Positions 1 to 8,542 of a DNA stretch of 48,722 nt are shown piece after piece (the first letter of the stretch is position 1; each line of letters opens with the position of its first letter). The DNA is taken from positions 1-48,722 of the forward strand of contig CAJXVT010000014.1 of the NCBI GenBank assembly GCA_913062575.1, in the 5' to 3' direction. Source of the DNA: an uncultured Flavobacteriaceae bacterium. Its GTDB lineage: Bacteria; Bacteroidota; Bacteroidia; Flavobacteriales; Flavobacteriaceae. Made by a program: the position numbers and the translations under genes. The notes under the pieces were generated by a model. It saw nothing but the letters and a program-made list of their open reading frames with translations. It was not told where the DNA came from and ran no database searches.

Positions 1-609
1 TTAAATGATTGTTGGCCGGCAATATCTTGGTCTAGCATTGATTATTTTGGTAATTGGAAAGCATTGCAATACAAAGCAAAGAAATCATTTGAAAACGTAT
101 TAATTTCTTCAATTTTAAAAGATAACATTATAGAAACGAGTATTGTTAATGACGAATTAGAAAGCTTGTCTGGTAATTTAGAATTACAAATAATTGACTT
201 TACAGGAAAAGAAGTATGGTCAGAAATCATTCCTGTTAATATTGGAGAGAATACTAGTTATACTGCTAACACTCTTGATCTAAACTCTTTAAATATCGAT
301 AGAAAGAATAGTGTATTAGTGGCTACTTTTTTAAACGAAACTTCTAATTTTTACTTAGAGAAACCCAAGGATTTAGAATTACTAAAAGGAGCTATTACTA
401 AAACAATTACCAAAACTGAAACAGGTTTTACCATTACTTTAAAAAGTACTGTATTACAAAAAGACGTGTTTTTATCCAGTAAAGAAAAAGGTCATTTCTC
501 TGATAACTTTTTTGATGTATTACCAAACAAAGAAGTCGTTATTGAGTTTAAAACGGATGGAACAACTATAGATGAATTAGTGATTAAGAGTTTGAATTCT
601 ATTTATTAA
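1..609 (+). CDS. Glycoside hydrolase family 2 protein (beta-mannosidase-like), C-terminal part
   Basis: The reading frame is open from base 1, so this is the 3' end of a gene starting outside the window; 202 codons are visible. The first residues read LNDCWPAISWSSIDYFGNWK, the 'N-D-C-W-P...SWSSxDYxGxWKA' signature found near the end of the catalytic barrel of GH2 beta-mannosidases. It is followed by about 180 residues of beta-rich sequence, matching the C-terminal Ig-like domains of that family. GH2 beta-mannosidases cleave terminal beta-mannosyl residues from oligosaccharides. The catalytic glutamates lie upstream and are not visible. The gene is convergent with the next one and their stop codons overlap by 4 bp. 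The family call is fairly safe; substrate is inferred. Confidence 0.8.
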   Translation, partial: LNDCWPAISWSSIDYFGNWKALQYKAKKSFENVLISSILKDNIIETSIVNDELESLSGNLELQIIDFTGKEVWSEIIPVNIGENTSYTANTLDLNSLNIDRKNSVLVATFLNETSNFYLEKPKDLELLKGAITKTITKTETGFTITLKSTVLQKDVFLSSKEKGHFSDNFFDVLPNKEVVIEFKTDGTTIDELVIKSLNSIY

Positions 610-1562
610 CCTTTTTTAATAAACTTAGATTCTAAAAACCCTAGACCATAGCCTAAATGTTGGGTAAACGTTGTAATGATACTTAAAAAAGCAACTTTGA
701 TACTTTTGTTTTGGAATAAAGAATCTATAAAAATCACCCCGAAATAGAGCCCGTAAAAAGATAGTAATTGCCAAAACCCAAAGAAGGATGCAATTAGGCT
801 AATATCAAAACCCATAACAAATAGAGACGGAAACCAATAGGTCAGTTTCGCTGTTTCTGGGTAGCGTTTATTTAATTGTGGTCTTGCAGCACCAAAAGCA
901 AAAGTTTGTTTAAAAAATTGCTTTATTGTACTTCTACGCTTGTGATATACAAAGGCTTTTTCTATCAATTGTGTTTCCATTTTAGCTTTCCATAACCTAA
1001 AAGTTAAATCGATGTCTTCACCTACTTTTAATTTAGAAAATCCATTTGTTAGTTCAAATGCTTTTTTTGACAGCCCTAAGTTGAAACTTCTGGGCTGGAA
1101 TTTTCCAACTGCGTTTTTCTTACCTCGAATTCCGCCTGTAGTTAACACCGCCGTCATTGAGTAATTAATTGCTTTTTGCAATGCCGTAAAACTTTCATGA
1201 GCAGAATCGGCCCCTCCAAAAGCATCAGTATATTTTTTAGCCAGCGCATTTTTCACTTCTTGTAAATAGTTTTCTGGAACTAGCACATCAGAATCAAGAA
1301 TGATAAAATAATTTCCGGTTGCCAGTTGCATTCCGAAATTACGGCTTGCTCCTGCTCCTGTATTTTCTTTGAAGTAATATTTTAAATCTAACTGACTTTT
1401 ATATTTCTCAACAATATGCTCACTCTTCTCTGTAGAACCGTCTTCAATAATCAGCACTTCAAAACCATCAGAAAAACTTTGTTTTGTAAGACTTTCTAAT
1501 AACTCGTCTATTTCTTTTGGACGATTATACACAGGAATTATTATGGAAAAAGATAAATGCAA
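606..1562 (-). CDS. Glycosyltransferase family 2, membrane-anchored
   Basis: A 318-residue GT-A fold glycosyltransferase. The N-terminus (FSIIIPVYNRP) is the classic GT2 nucleotide-sugar binding strand, LDSDVLVPE around residue 110 is the metal-binding DxD region, and KVGEDIDLTFRLW near residue 180 carries the acidic ED motif. Two hydrophobic stretches near residues 243-285 suggest membrane attachment at the C-terminus. The best start is a TTG codon; no ATG lies in the N-terminal part. Such enzymes act on lipid-linked or surface glycans; the acceptor cannot be predicted. It sits alone, separated from fabI by a hairpin terminator and a structured element. Confidence 0.85.
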   Translation of the reverse strand: MHLSFSIIIPVYNRPKEIDELLESLTKQSFSDGFEVLIIEDGSTEKSEHIVEKYKSQLDLKYYFKENTGAGASRNFGMQLATGNYFIILDSDVLVPENYLQEVKNALAKKYTDAFGGADSAHESFTALQKAINYSMTAVLTTGGIRGKKNAVGKFQPRSFNLGLSKKAFELTNGFSKLKVGEDIDLTFRLWKAKMETQLIEKAFVYHKRRSTIKQFFKQTFAFGAARPQLNKRYPETAKLTYWFPSLFVMGFDISLIASFFGFWQLLSFYGLYFGVIFIDSLFQNKSIKVAFLSIITTFTQHLGYGLGFLESKFIKKG

Positions 1563-1595
1563 CGTTGAAATCTAAAGTTAAAAGTAAATGTAAAC

Positions 1596-1628
1596 AAAAA
1601 ATGCAAACCGATATGGTTTGCATTTTTT
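1596..1628 (-). terminator. Bidirectional hairpin terminator between fabI and the GT2 gene
   Basis: A perfect inverted repeat with 14-bp arms (AAAAAATGCAAACC / GGTTTGCATTTTTT) and a 5-nt loop. Read on the minus strand it ends in a T-run, fitting termination of the fabI transcript before the glycosyltransferase gene. Confidence 0.75.
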
Positions 1629-1679
1629 AATCTTTGTTAAAAAGCTCTTTGATTTTAAGTTCTCTATACGTTAGCAAAC

Positions 1680-1775
1680 TAGTTTAGCCCTGATTGAGCG
1701 GTTTGTTTAAGCTCTTTTGAGGAACGAAAAAAGCGAGTAGCGAAAGCAGGAAATAGCTTCAAACAAACTAAACCC
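1680..1775. ncRNA. Candidate structured repeat element downstream of fabI
   Basis: A 95-nt stretch folds back on itself: GTTTAG (1682-1687) pairs with CTAAAC (1768-1773), GTTTGTTT (1701-1708) with AAACAAAC (1761-1768), and AAGCT with AGCTT next to it, with a small CTC-TTTT-GAG hairpin inside. The phrases 'TAGCCCTGATTG' and 'AGCAGGAAATAGCT' resemble, from memory, a short element recurring in Flavobacteriaceae intergenic regions (perhaps the Rfam Flavo-1 motif; I cannot confirm it). It lies in the fabI 3' region. Confidence 0.45.
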
Positions 1776-1786
1776 TTTTCTATAGA

Positions 1787-2599
1787 TTACTCTTCTGTAA
1801 ATGTATCCATCACAGCAGTACTAACTCCCATATTTGAGAAACCGCCATCGTGAAATAAGTTCTGTAAAGTTACCTTCTTGGTTAAGTCAGAAAACATAGA
1901 AATGGTATAATCAGCACAATCTGCAGCAGTTGCATTTCCTAGCGGAGACATTTTATCTGCATAAGCAATAAATCCGTCAAATCCTTTCACACCACTTCCA
2001 GCAGTTGTTGGCGTTGGCGATTGAGAAATGGTGTTTACACGTACTTTTTGATCACGTCCAAAGAAGTATCCAAAACTACGAGCAATGCTTTCTAAATAGG
2101 CTTTATTATCTGCCATATCATTATAATCTGGAAACACACGTTGTGCAGCCATATAGGTCAATGCAACAATACTTCCCCACTCGTTCATGGCGTTTTTGTT
2201 GTACAATACATTCATTACTTTATGAAATGATACTGCAGAAACATCCCAACCTTTGGTAGTGAAATCGTATTTAGAATCTGTATAATGACGTCCTTTACGC
2301 ACGTTAACAGACATTCCGATGGAATGCAACACAAAATCTATTTTTCCTCCTAAGATTTCCATAGATTTTTCAACCAAATTGGTGATATCTTCCATAGAAG
2401 TTGCATCTGCAGGAATAATTTGAGAACCTGTTTTTTCTGCCAATTTATTTATTTCTCCCATTCGCATTGCAATTGGTGCATTTGTCAATACAAATTCAGC
2501 TCCTTCTTCATGCGCTCTTTCGGCAACTTTCCAAGCAATAGAATGCTCGTTTAAAGCTCCAAAAATGATTCCTTTTTTTCCTTTTAATAAGTTATACAT
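1787..2599 (-). CDS. fabI: Enoyl-[acyl-carrier-protein] reductase (NADH)
   Basis: Catalyses the last reduction of each fatty-acid elongation cycle in the cytoplasm, turning trans-2-enoyl-ACP into acyl-ACP. The 270-residue protein has the short-chain dehydrogenase fold in the FabI variant: an N-terminal nucleotide-binding segment (IIFGALNEHSIAW, residues 11-23), the LHSIGMS strand near residue 91, and the FabI active site Y159-x6-K166. Length is normal for FabI. It starts 25 bp downstream of the recN stop, so it could be cotranscribed with recN. FabI is the target of triclosan-type inhibitors; whether this allele is sensitive cannot be read here. Confidence 0.95.
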   Translation of the reverse strand: MYNLLKGKKGIIFGALNEHSIAWKVAERAHEEGAEFVLTNAPIAMRMGEINKLAEKTGSQIIPADATSMEDITNLVEKSMEILGGKIDFVLHSIGMSVNVRKGRHYTDSKYDFTTKGWDVSAVSFHKVMNVLYNKNAMNEWGSIVALTYMAAQRVFPDYNDMADNKAYLESIARSFGYFFGRDQKVRVNTISQSPTPTTAGSGVKGFDGFIAYADKMSPLGNATAADCADYTISMFSDLTKKVTLQNLFHDGGFSNMGVSTAVMDTFTEE

Positions 2600-2623
2600 A
2601 ATTATAGTTATTAATTTAAAATC

Positions 2624-4276
2624 TTAGTTCAATAATTCTTTCGCATGTGTAAGTGCTGAGTCGGAAATATTCTTTCCGCTTAACATTTCTGCAATTTCCA
2701 CAATGCGTTCGTCTTCTGACAATTGTTTTAAGTTGGTGGTAGTTACACCATTCACTTCTTCTTTATATACTTTGTAATGTTGATTTCCTTTTGCTGCAAT
2801 TTGTGGTAAATGCGTGATGGTAATTACCTGCATGTTTTGAGACATTTGCTGCATGATTGCTGCTATCTTGTTAGAAACCTCTCCAGAAACTCCGGTGTCT
2901 ATTTCATCAAATAGAATTGTTGGTAATTGAGTGTTTTCTGATAACACTTTTTTAACAGACAACATAATTCTAGACAATTCTCCTCCAGATGCTACTTTTT
3001 TCAATTCTCCAAAACTGCCGCCTTTATTGGCAGAGAACAAGAATGCTAAACTATCTTTTCCGTTTGTATGATAATTCTCTGTGGCTGTGACTTTAATTGA
3101 AAAACGTGCATTTGGCATTCCTAATTCTGACAACAACCTTTCTAATTGTTTTTGCAATTTAGGAACCTCCTTATTTCTTGCCTTTGAAATCATTGCAGCA
3201 ACCTCATCTAGTTTTTTAGCAATGGCATCTATTTGCGATTGTTTCTGGTTGATAATCTCTTCTGCATTTTCTACCTGCCCAACTTTTTCTTCTAAATCTG
3301 TTTGGATTGCTAATAGTTCTGGAATCGTTTTTACATAATGCTTCTTTTGCAGATTGTAAATCAACTGTAAACGATCGTTGAGTTCTTCTAATTCATTTGG
3401 ATTCGAATCTACATTTTCAGAAGCACTTTCTAATTCTGCAACAATATCATCAAATTCTATCTTAACACTTGTAATTCTAGTTGCCAGCATTTCATATTCT
3501 TTTGAGAATGGAGCAATGTTCTGCAATCTGTTTTCTAACGAATTCAATAACGTTTGTAATCCAACGTCATCACCAGATGACAAATGAACCGCCTCGGATA
3601 AATTTAGTTGAATATCTTCTATATTGTTCAGCTTTTCAATTCGTTCTTCTAAATCAGATTGTTCTTCTTCTTTTAGTTTGGTTTCAACCAACTCGTTGTA
3701 CAAATGTAAATTGTAATCATATTGTTGATTTGCTTCGCGTTGTTTAGTTTGCAACACATCCATTTCTTTTCTGAAAACGTTCAATTGCTTTAATCCTCTT
3801 TGATAAGAAGCAATCTTTTGATCATTTTTCCCCAATGCATCCAATATAGAAAACTGAAAACTAGGATCTGACAATTGCATGGTTTGATGTTGAGAATGTA
3901 CATCAATCAATTTCGATTTTAATTCATTCAACACAGACAACGTTACCGGCGTATCATTTACAAAAGCACGCGATTTTCCAGAAGGCAAAATTTCTCTTCT
4001 TATGATAGTTTCGGCTTCGTAGTCTAAATCTACTGAATCAAAAAAAGAACTCAAACTGTAAGTAGCAATTGATAACTGTGCTTCTACTACACATTTTTTG
4101 GAAGTATCTTTTAAGGTTGATGAATCTGCTCTATTTCCTAACACCAAACCTAATGCGCCTAATAAAATAGATTTACCAGCACCAGTTTCTCCAGTAATGA
4201 TAGACAATCCTTTGGTAAAATCAATTGACAATTGATCTATTAAAGCGTAATTCTGTATAGAAAGTGATGTTAACAA
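2624..4276 (-). CDS. recN: DNA repair protein RecN
   Basis: An SMC-like ATPase that acts at double-strand breaks. All three ATP-binding signatures are present: Walker A (GETGAGKSI, near residue 30), the ABC-type signature (ASGGELSRI, near residue 430), and Walker B (TILFDEIDTGVSG). Between them lies a long charged region with heptad character, the coiled-coil arms. Its 550 residues match the family. In related genomes recN usually sits next to porD; here the two are separated by a small regulator and membrane-protein pocket. Confidence 0.96.
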   Translation of the reverse strand: MLTSLSIQNYALIDQLSIDFTKGLSIITGETGAGKSILLGALGLVLGNRADSSTLKDTSKKCVVEAQLSIATYSLSSFFDSVDLDYEAETIIRREILPSGKSRAFVNDTPVTLSVLNELKSKLIDVHSQHQTMQLSDPSFQFSILDALGKNDQKIASYQRGLKQLNVFRKEMDVLQTKQREANQQYDYNLHLYNELVETKLKEEEQSDLEERIEKLNNIEDIQLNLSEAVHLSSGDDVGLQTLLNSLENRLQNIAPFSKEYEMLATRITSVKIEFDDIVAELESASENVDSNPNELEELNDRLQLIYNLQKKHYVKTIPELLAIQTDLEEKVGQVENAEEIINQKQSQIDAIAKKLDEVAAMISKARNKEVPKLQKQLERLLSELGMPNARFSIKVTATENYHTNGKDSLAFLFSANKGGSFGELKKVASGGELSRIMLSVKKVLSENTQLPTILFDEIDTGVSGEVSNKIAAIMQQMSQNMQVITITHLPQIAAKGNQHYKVYKEEVNGVTTTNLKQLSEDERIVEIAEMLSGKNISDSALTHAKELLN

Positions 4277-4388
4277 GTTGACTAGTTTTAAAAGATAAAA
4301 TTAGTGATTTTTTAGCACTTATCAAGTACTAATAATTGAAGGTTTTTTCACAAAAAAGGCTATCGACAATGGCAATCTTTCATCTCAA

Positions 4389-4622
4389 TTAAGCTTTGTT
4401 TTTATTCTTTCTTAAAAAAACATATTTACCGGCCCATAATAATAAGAACAAAATAACCGAATTTATAATTAAAGACAATTTTGAGAATTCAATTTTCCAG
4501 TCAATTTCAGTTAGTAACATTTCCTGAAATAAGGCATAGGAATTATAGACTTTAGTAGAGAATAATAGTATCAGTATTCCTATTAAAATCTTTAAGTAAC
4601 TAAATATGTTTAATGAATTCAT
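4389..4622 (-). CDS. Small two-helix membrane protein of unknown family
   Basis: A 77-residue protein with two predicted membrane helices (about residues 10-24 and 50-66), a short extracellular or periplasmic loop with 'LFQEMLLTEIDWKIEF', and a basic C-terminal tail (RKNKNKA). I recognise no family. It starts with ATG and is divergent from the XRE regulator gene; the two share an intergenic region rich in inverted repeats, so control by that regulator is plausible but unproven. Confidence 0.6.
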   Translation of the reverse strand: MNSLNIFSYLKILIGILILLFSTKVYNSYALFQEMLLTEIDWKIEFSKLSLIINSVILFLLLWAGKYVFLRKNKNKA

Positions 4623-4755
4623 GTTTTAGATTATTTAATGCTTCAATATACAGGCAATTTGCAATATAAAGCGGATAAATTAGCACATATTTTTAATAAA
4701 AAACAGCACTTGTCAATATCTAAAAAGGTATAAATTATAACTTTTAGGATTAACT

Positions 4756-4785
4756 ATAAATGGGGAGTCCTTACTCCCCATTTAT
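4756..4785. repeat. Perfect 13-bp inverted repeat upstream of the XRE gene
   Basis: ATAAATGGGGAGT - CCTT - ACTCCCCATTTAT. No T-run follows on either strand, which argues against a simple terminator. Its place between divergent genes suggests an operator or a structured leader. Confidence 0.6.
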
Positions 4786-4796
4786 GGTGAGAGAAA

Positions 4797-4817
4797 AATA
4801 CCCTATAAATGGGTATT
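4797..4817. repeat. Second inverted repeat upstream of the XRE gene
   Basis: AATACCC - 7 nt - GGGTATT, 11 bp after the first inverted repeat and about 70 bp before the XRE start. It is a possible second operator. Confidence 0.45.
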
Positions 4818-4885
4818 GCACAAAAACTAAAGTATCCATATATTTATATAAAAAAATTGTCCCCTAAGTACATAATAATAATGTT

Positions 4886-5098
4886 ATGAAAAGGATAGAA
4901 AAAATTAGAAAAAGATTAAAAACAGTTAGAACAGAAAAAGGGTATTCACAAGACTACGTAGGAGAACAACTACATATGAGTCAAATTGCATATCACAAAT
5001 TAGAAAACGGTAAAACAATTTTAAAAGTAAGAACACTGTTAGAATTAGCAGTTATTCTAGAGGTCAAAGAGAGCTATTTATTGGGTTGTGATGAATAA
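4886..5098 (+). CDS. XRE-family helix-turn-helix regulator (minimal)
   Basis: A 70-residue protein that is almost entirely one HTH_3 (Cro/C1) domain: 'IRKRLKTVRTEKGYSQDYVGEQL' gives the first two helices, 'HMSQIAYHKLENGKT' the recognition helix and following turn, and 'LLELAVILEVKESYLLG' the closing helices. No sensor or dimerisation domain is present, as in toxin-antitoxin, restriction-modification or phage control proteins. No toxin, methylase or phage gene lies beside it, only a divergent two-TM protein and two upstream inverted repeats. It probably binds those repeats and controls itself; this is inference. Confidence 0.85.
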   Translation: MKRIEKIRKRLKTVRTEKGYSQDYVGEQLHMSQIAYHKLENGKTILKVRTLLELAVILEVKESYLLGCDE

Positions 5099-5174
5099 TG
5101 GAAGGCTAGAGAAAATAGACTTATTTTTAACTAGATAAAAATCACTTGAACTGGCATCTTATTAAGATGTCATG

Positions 5175-6068
5175 CTACTTAATTTTTTGCCACTTTTCAT
5201 TATTTGTAGGAGAAATTCTTTGCAAAACAGTTTGTAGTCTAGTTGTATTCCCCATTCGAGGTCCATCAGAAAAAATGGCTGCAATTTCGTCTGCTTTAGC
5301 ATCAAAAAAGAATCTTAAAATAAAGTTCCCAATAACTTTGTTATGTAAATTTTCTAACTGTAAAACTGCATTAGAAATCATACTTTTTGCTTTACTCTTA
5401 TCCTTAGAGAATTCATCCATTCCTTGTCTGTGATAAGAATACAACACGTTTTTAAAGCCTCTTAACTTTGCGGTTGTTAAGTTGTCTATTAACGAATATC
5501 GGTTTTGTTTCCCTACTTGATCTGTCCAAGCAGAGCCTCCACTTTGCTGCGCTAACAATAGCACATCTTTTGCTTTTTTATAATAGGCATCTCCTCCATT
5601 TAATTTAAAGGTATCTGCATCTACTCCTAAAACAACATATATATAATAGACAATTGTAGAAATTAAATTCGACTCAAAATTAGTTTCGTTATAGTTTAAT
5701 GGCTGGAATTCATCATACTTAAAATTAAAATCCTTGTCGTTTATATTTACAATTGGAGTTGAATAAGATGCTCCATAAACAGGTCTAGCTGCTTGTACTT
5801 GAATACTTGCTTCAAACCGATTTGAGCTTGGTTGCTTATTGATGGTTATTGTAAATGCACAATTAATTTTTTCTTGCTGTTTAAAATTTTTATTTGTCCA
5901 TTTATTCTGATTTACAAACTCAGTTAATGAAGTTTGTAATGTAGTATACACTTGCTTATTAGATCCAGAAATTTTATCAGAATTAATTGTTACCAACGCA
6001 TTCAATTCTTGAGCTTGCATTGAAAAGAATGCAGAAAAAACAAAAAGTAAAACAAATAGCTTACGCAT
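5175..6068 (-). CDS. porD: DUF4835 family protein, type IX secretion factor PorD
   Basis: A 297-residue exported protein with a clear signal peptide (MRKLFVLLFVFSAFFSMQAQ, residues 1-20). The sequence matches the DUF4835 family: conserved phrases such as 'DKDFNFKYDEFQPLNY', 'YYIYVVLGVDADTF' and 'SDGPRMGNTTRLQTVL'. Its place directly after coaBC is the conserved position of PorD, a periplasmic or outer-membrane associated protein needed for T9SS. The start overlaps the coaBC stop by 8 bp, so translation is probably coupled. The T9SS cargo at 34.5-40.2 kb shows the system is used here. The name rests on family and neighbourhood. Confidence 0.8.
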   Translation of the reverse strand: MRKLFVLLFVFSAFFSMQAQELNALVTINSDKISGSNKQVYTTLQTSLTEFVNQNKWTNKNFKQQEKINCAFTITINKQPSSNRFEASIQVQAARPVYGASYSTPIVNINDKDFNFKYDEFQPLNYNETNFESNLISTIVYYIYVVLGVDADTFKLNGGDAYYKKAKDVLLLAQQSGGSAWTDQVGKQNRYSLIDNLTTAKLRGFKNVLYSYHRQGMDEFSKDKSKAKSMISNAVLQLENLHNKVIGNFILRFFFDAKADEIAAIFSDGPRMGNTTRLQTVLQRISPTNNEKWQKIK

Positions 6069-7272
6069 TAATCTTTTGTATAATATGATTTATAATATCT
6101 TTAGCAACTTCTGATTTTGACTTTAAATCAAACGGTGTTTCGCTTAAATCAGCATCAATAATTGTTACTTTATTTGTATTAGTAGCGAACCCAGCGCCTT
6201 TATCTTGTAACGAATTTAGTACAATCATGTCTAAATTTTTACGCTGTAATTTTCCTTTAGCATTTTCAATCTCATTATTGGTTTCTAATGCAAAACCGAC
6301 TAAAAATTGTTGCTTTTTTAGTTTTCCTAGTGAAGCTAAAACATCTTGAGTTGGCTCTAATGCTATCTCTAACGTTGTATCTTTCTTTTTTATTTTTTGA
6401 GAAGCAACATTTTTTGGTTTATAATCTGCAACAGCCGCTGATAATATTGCAATATCAACATCTTGATATTCTTTATGAACTGCCTCAAACATTTCTTGAG
6501 CTGATGTTACATTGACTCTTTGAATAAAAGAATGCTGAATTTGTTGACTTGATGGTCCAGAGATTAGAACTACTTCTGCTCCTAAATTTGCAGCAGACTT
6601 TGCAATTTCAAATCCCATTTTACCCGAGGAATGATTTCCAATAAAACGAACAGGATCTATTGCTTCATAAGTTGGCCCAGCAGTAATTAATATTTTCTTT
6701 CCTCTTAATCGCAACTTAGAATGAATATCTTTCTCTATAAAAGTAACAATATCTTCTGGCTCAGCCATTCTTCCTTCTCCAACCAAACCACTTGCTAATT
6801 CGCCACTGGTAGCTGGAATTAACAGGTTTCCAAAAGACTGTAATGTATCTAAAGAAATTTTTGTAGATGGATGTTGATACATGTCTAAATCCATTGCTGG
6901 AGCAAAATACACTGGACATTTAGCTGATAGATAGGTTGCAAGCACTAAATTATCACAAGTTCCATTTGCCATTTTAGATAAGGTATTTGCTGTTGCAGGT
7001 GCAACCAACATAATATCTGCCCAAAGGCCTAAATCAACATGATTATTCCACAATTCATTTTCATCTTCTTTATCATAAAAAGTAGATGAAACAGGATTTT
7101 TCGAAAGTGTTGATAAGGTAAGTGGAGTGATAAAATCTTTCGACGCAGGAGTCATTATAACTTTAACTTCTGCGCCTGATTTTATAAATAAACGAACCAA
7201 ACTGGCCGTTTTATAAGCGGCAATACCAGCAGAGATTGCTAGTAAAACTTTTTTACCGCTTAGCATAGACAT
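6061..7272 (-). CDS. coaBC: Bifunctional phosphopantothenoylcysteine decarboxylase / phosphopantothenate-cysteine ligase
   Basis: Carries out two successive steps of coenzyme A synthesis. Residues 1-180 form the flavin-dependent CoaC decarboxylase (GKKVLLAISAGIAAYK at the N-terminus, 'LWNNHVDLGLWAD' with the catalytic His, 'APATANTLSKMANGTCDNL', and 'PAMDLDMYQHP'). Residues 190-403 form the CoaB ligase ('ILITAGPTYEAIDPVRFIGN', 'SSGKMGFEIAKSA', 'KIKKKDT'). Length of 403 residues is standard. It abuts rpoZ with a 1-nt overlap and overlaps porD, so all belong to one transcript. Confidence 0.96.
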   Translation of the reverse strand: MSMLSGKKVLLAISAGIAAYKTASLVRLFIKSGAEVKVIMTPASKDFITPLTLSTLSKNPVSSTFYDKEDENELWNNHVDLGLWADIMLVAPATANTLSKMANGTCDNLVLATYLSAKCPVYFAPAMDLDMYQHPSTKISLDTLQSFGNLLIPATSGELASGLVGEGRMAEPEDIVTFIEKDIHSKLRLRGKKILITAGPTYEAIDPVRFIGNHSSGKMGFEIAKSAANLGAEVVLISGPSSQQIQHSFIQRVNVTSAQEMFEAVHKEYQDVDIAILSAAVADYKPKNVASQKIKKKDTTLEIALEPTQDVLASLGKLKKQQFLVGFALETNNEIENAKGKLQRKNLDMIVLNSLQDKGAGFATNTNKVTIIDADLSETPFDLKSKSEVAKDIINHIIQKINA

Positions 7273-7595
7273 TACTCTTGCTCTGGAGTTCTATGATATA
7301 CTTTACCATTTAACCACTCTTCTACAGCGATAGCAGTAGCTTTAGGTAATTTTTCGTAGAATTTTGAAACCTCAATTTGCTCTTTGTTTTCAAATACCTC
7401 TTCTAAACTATCATTATAGGTAGCAAATTCATCTAACTTATCTAACAATTCTTTCTTTAAGTCACCATTAATTTGAGTTGCTCTTTTCGCAATAATATTT
7501 ATAGCTTCATAAATATTATTTGTTGGAGCTTCAATAGCATCTTTATTGTAAGTAATTGTAGTTACAGGTGCTTTTGTTTCTTTATAATCCATCAT
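7272..7595 (-). CDS. rpoZ: DNA-directed RNA polymerase omega subunit (Bacteroidota type)
   Basis: A 107-residue RpoZ/Rpb6-type protein. The core 'NIYEAINIIAKRATQINGDLKKELLDKL' is the conserved helix pair that binds the beta-prime C-terminus. The C-terminal part ('SKFYEKLPKATAIAVEEWLNGKVYHRTP') is the extended tail seen in Bacteroidota omega subunits. The start codon overlaps the bamD stop and the stop overlaps the coaBC start, so it is translationally coupled on both sides. Either of the two adjacent methionines could be the start. Confidence 0.85.
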   Translation of the reverse strand: MMDYKETKAPVTTITYNKDAIEAPTNNIYEAINIIAKRATQINGDLKKELLDKLDEFATYNDSLEEVFENKEQIEVSKFYEKLPKATAIAVEEWLNGKVYHRTPEQE

Positions 7596-8419
7596 TAACT
7601 TTTTATTAATTGTTTTTGTGCATTCTCTAAATTAGCTAACATTTTGTTAGAATCTACTAAATATTTAGTTTTAGGGAAATTTCTTTTTAACTTTTCGTAC
7701 GATTTGATTGCTGCATTAATACGTTCTGCTTTTTTTCTATCAGAACTTCTAATCGCTAAATCATGTGACGCTTTTAATCTATAATATAGTGCTTCTTCCT
7801 TAAATTCTGTTCCTAAATAATCTTCCAATAAATTATCAAACGCTTGTATTGCTGCTGTATAATTTCTTAACGGATCATAATCTGCAGTTGTATAATACAC
7901 TTTTGCTATTTCAAAAGCTTTCTTCTGCAATTTATAATTTATCTCTTGGTAGTATTTATTTGCTTCAGCCAATCTTTTAGAGTTCGGGTAGGTATCTATA
8001 AAAAACTGAAAAGCATTTAGACCTTTGCTTGTATCTGTTTGATCTAAACTAAACACTGGTGAAGCCAACATATAACTTTTAGCTGACATAAATGCTGCTT
8101 CTTCTTTTTTAGAACTTTGTGGATAACTCAATGTAAATCTATCAAAGTAATACCCAGCTGAAACATAATTCTTAGTGTTAAAATTAGCTTGAGCAACCAT
8201 AAATTGAATTCTTTGCATTTGTGGTTTATCTCTATATGACGGTGTAAGCTTTTCAAAAAGGTTTAGGGCTTTATTGTATTTTTTTGCATCATACATTTTA
8301 GTAGCCATAGCATACTGCTTTTCTGCAGTACCTTTATTGAATACTTTTTGATACTCACTACACGAAGTTAAGAGTACTCCTACAAAAGTTAAATATAGTA
8401 AATTTTTCATTTTAAACAT
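7595..8419 (-). CDS. bamD: Outer membrane protein assembly factor BamD
   Basis: The lipoprotein partner of BamA in the BAM complex, which inserts beta-barrels into the outer membrane. The N-terminus has a lipoprotein signal with lipobox LLTSC. The rest is helical TPR-like sequence ('KMYDAKKYNKALNLFEKL', 'AQANFNTKNYVSAGYYFDRFTLSYPQSSKKEEAAFM') typical of BamD. Two starts are possible: ATG at 8419, exactly 4 nt after a TAATTTTG promoter element (a leaderless start), or ATG at 8410. Both leave the lipobox intact. It heads the bamD-rpoZ-coaBC-porD operon. Confidence 0.9.
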   Translation of the reverse strand: MFKMKNLLYLTFVGVLLTSCSEYQKVFNKGTAEKQYAMATKMYDAKKYNKALNLFEKLTPSYRDKPQMQRIQFMVAQANFNTKNYVSAGYYFDRFTLSYPQSSKKEEAAFMSAKSYMLASPVFSLDQTDTSKGLNAFQFFIDTYPNSKRLAEANKYYQEINYKLQKKAFEIAKVYYTTADYDPLRNYTAAIQAFDNLLEDYLGTEFKEEALYYRLKASHDLAIRSSDRKKAERINAAIKSYEKLKRNFPKTKYLVDSNKMLANLENAQKQLIKS

Positions 8420-8423
8420 TTGG

Positions 8424-8431
8424 CAAAATTA
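8424..8431 (-). promoter_or_regulatory. -7 promoter element of the bamD operon
   Basis: TAATTTTG on the minus strand matches the Bacteroidota TAnnTTTG consensus. The bamD ATG follows after the 4 bases CCAA, so transcription should begin at or within a few bases of the start codon. No convincing -33 TTG is seen. Confidence 0.6.
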
Positions 8432-8489
8432 GTGATTAATTATGGATTATTAAAACGATTTTAGCACTCTAAAATTGTTTAACGCAATT

Positions 8490-8522
8490 AACTATAAAAA
8501 CTCGTAAATGATTCTTATAGTT
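8490..8522 (-). terminator. Possible weak terminator after ferritin
   Basis: An inverted repeat (AACTATAA / TTATAGTT, 17-nt loop) lies about 20 bp downstream of the ferritin stop. The large loop and lack of a strong T-run make this tentative. Confidence 0.35.
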
Positions 8523-8542
8523 TTACTAAAAGTTTGTTAATG

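Noticed and set aside
4886..5098. Prophage or restriction-modification control gene
   Set aside because: No integrase, methylase, endonuclease or phage structural gene lies in the neighbourhood.
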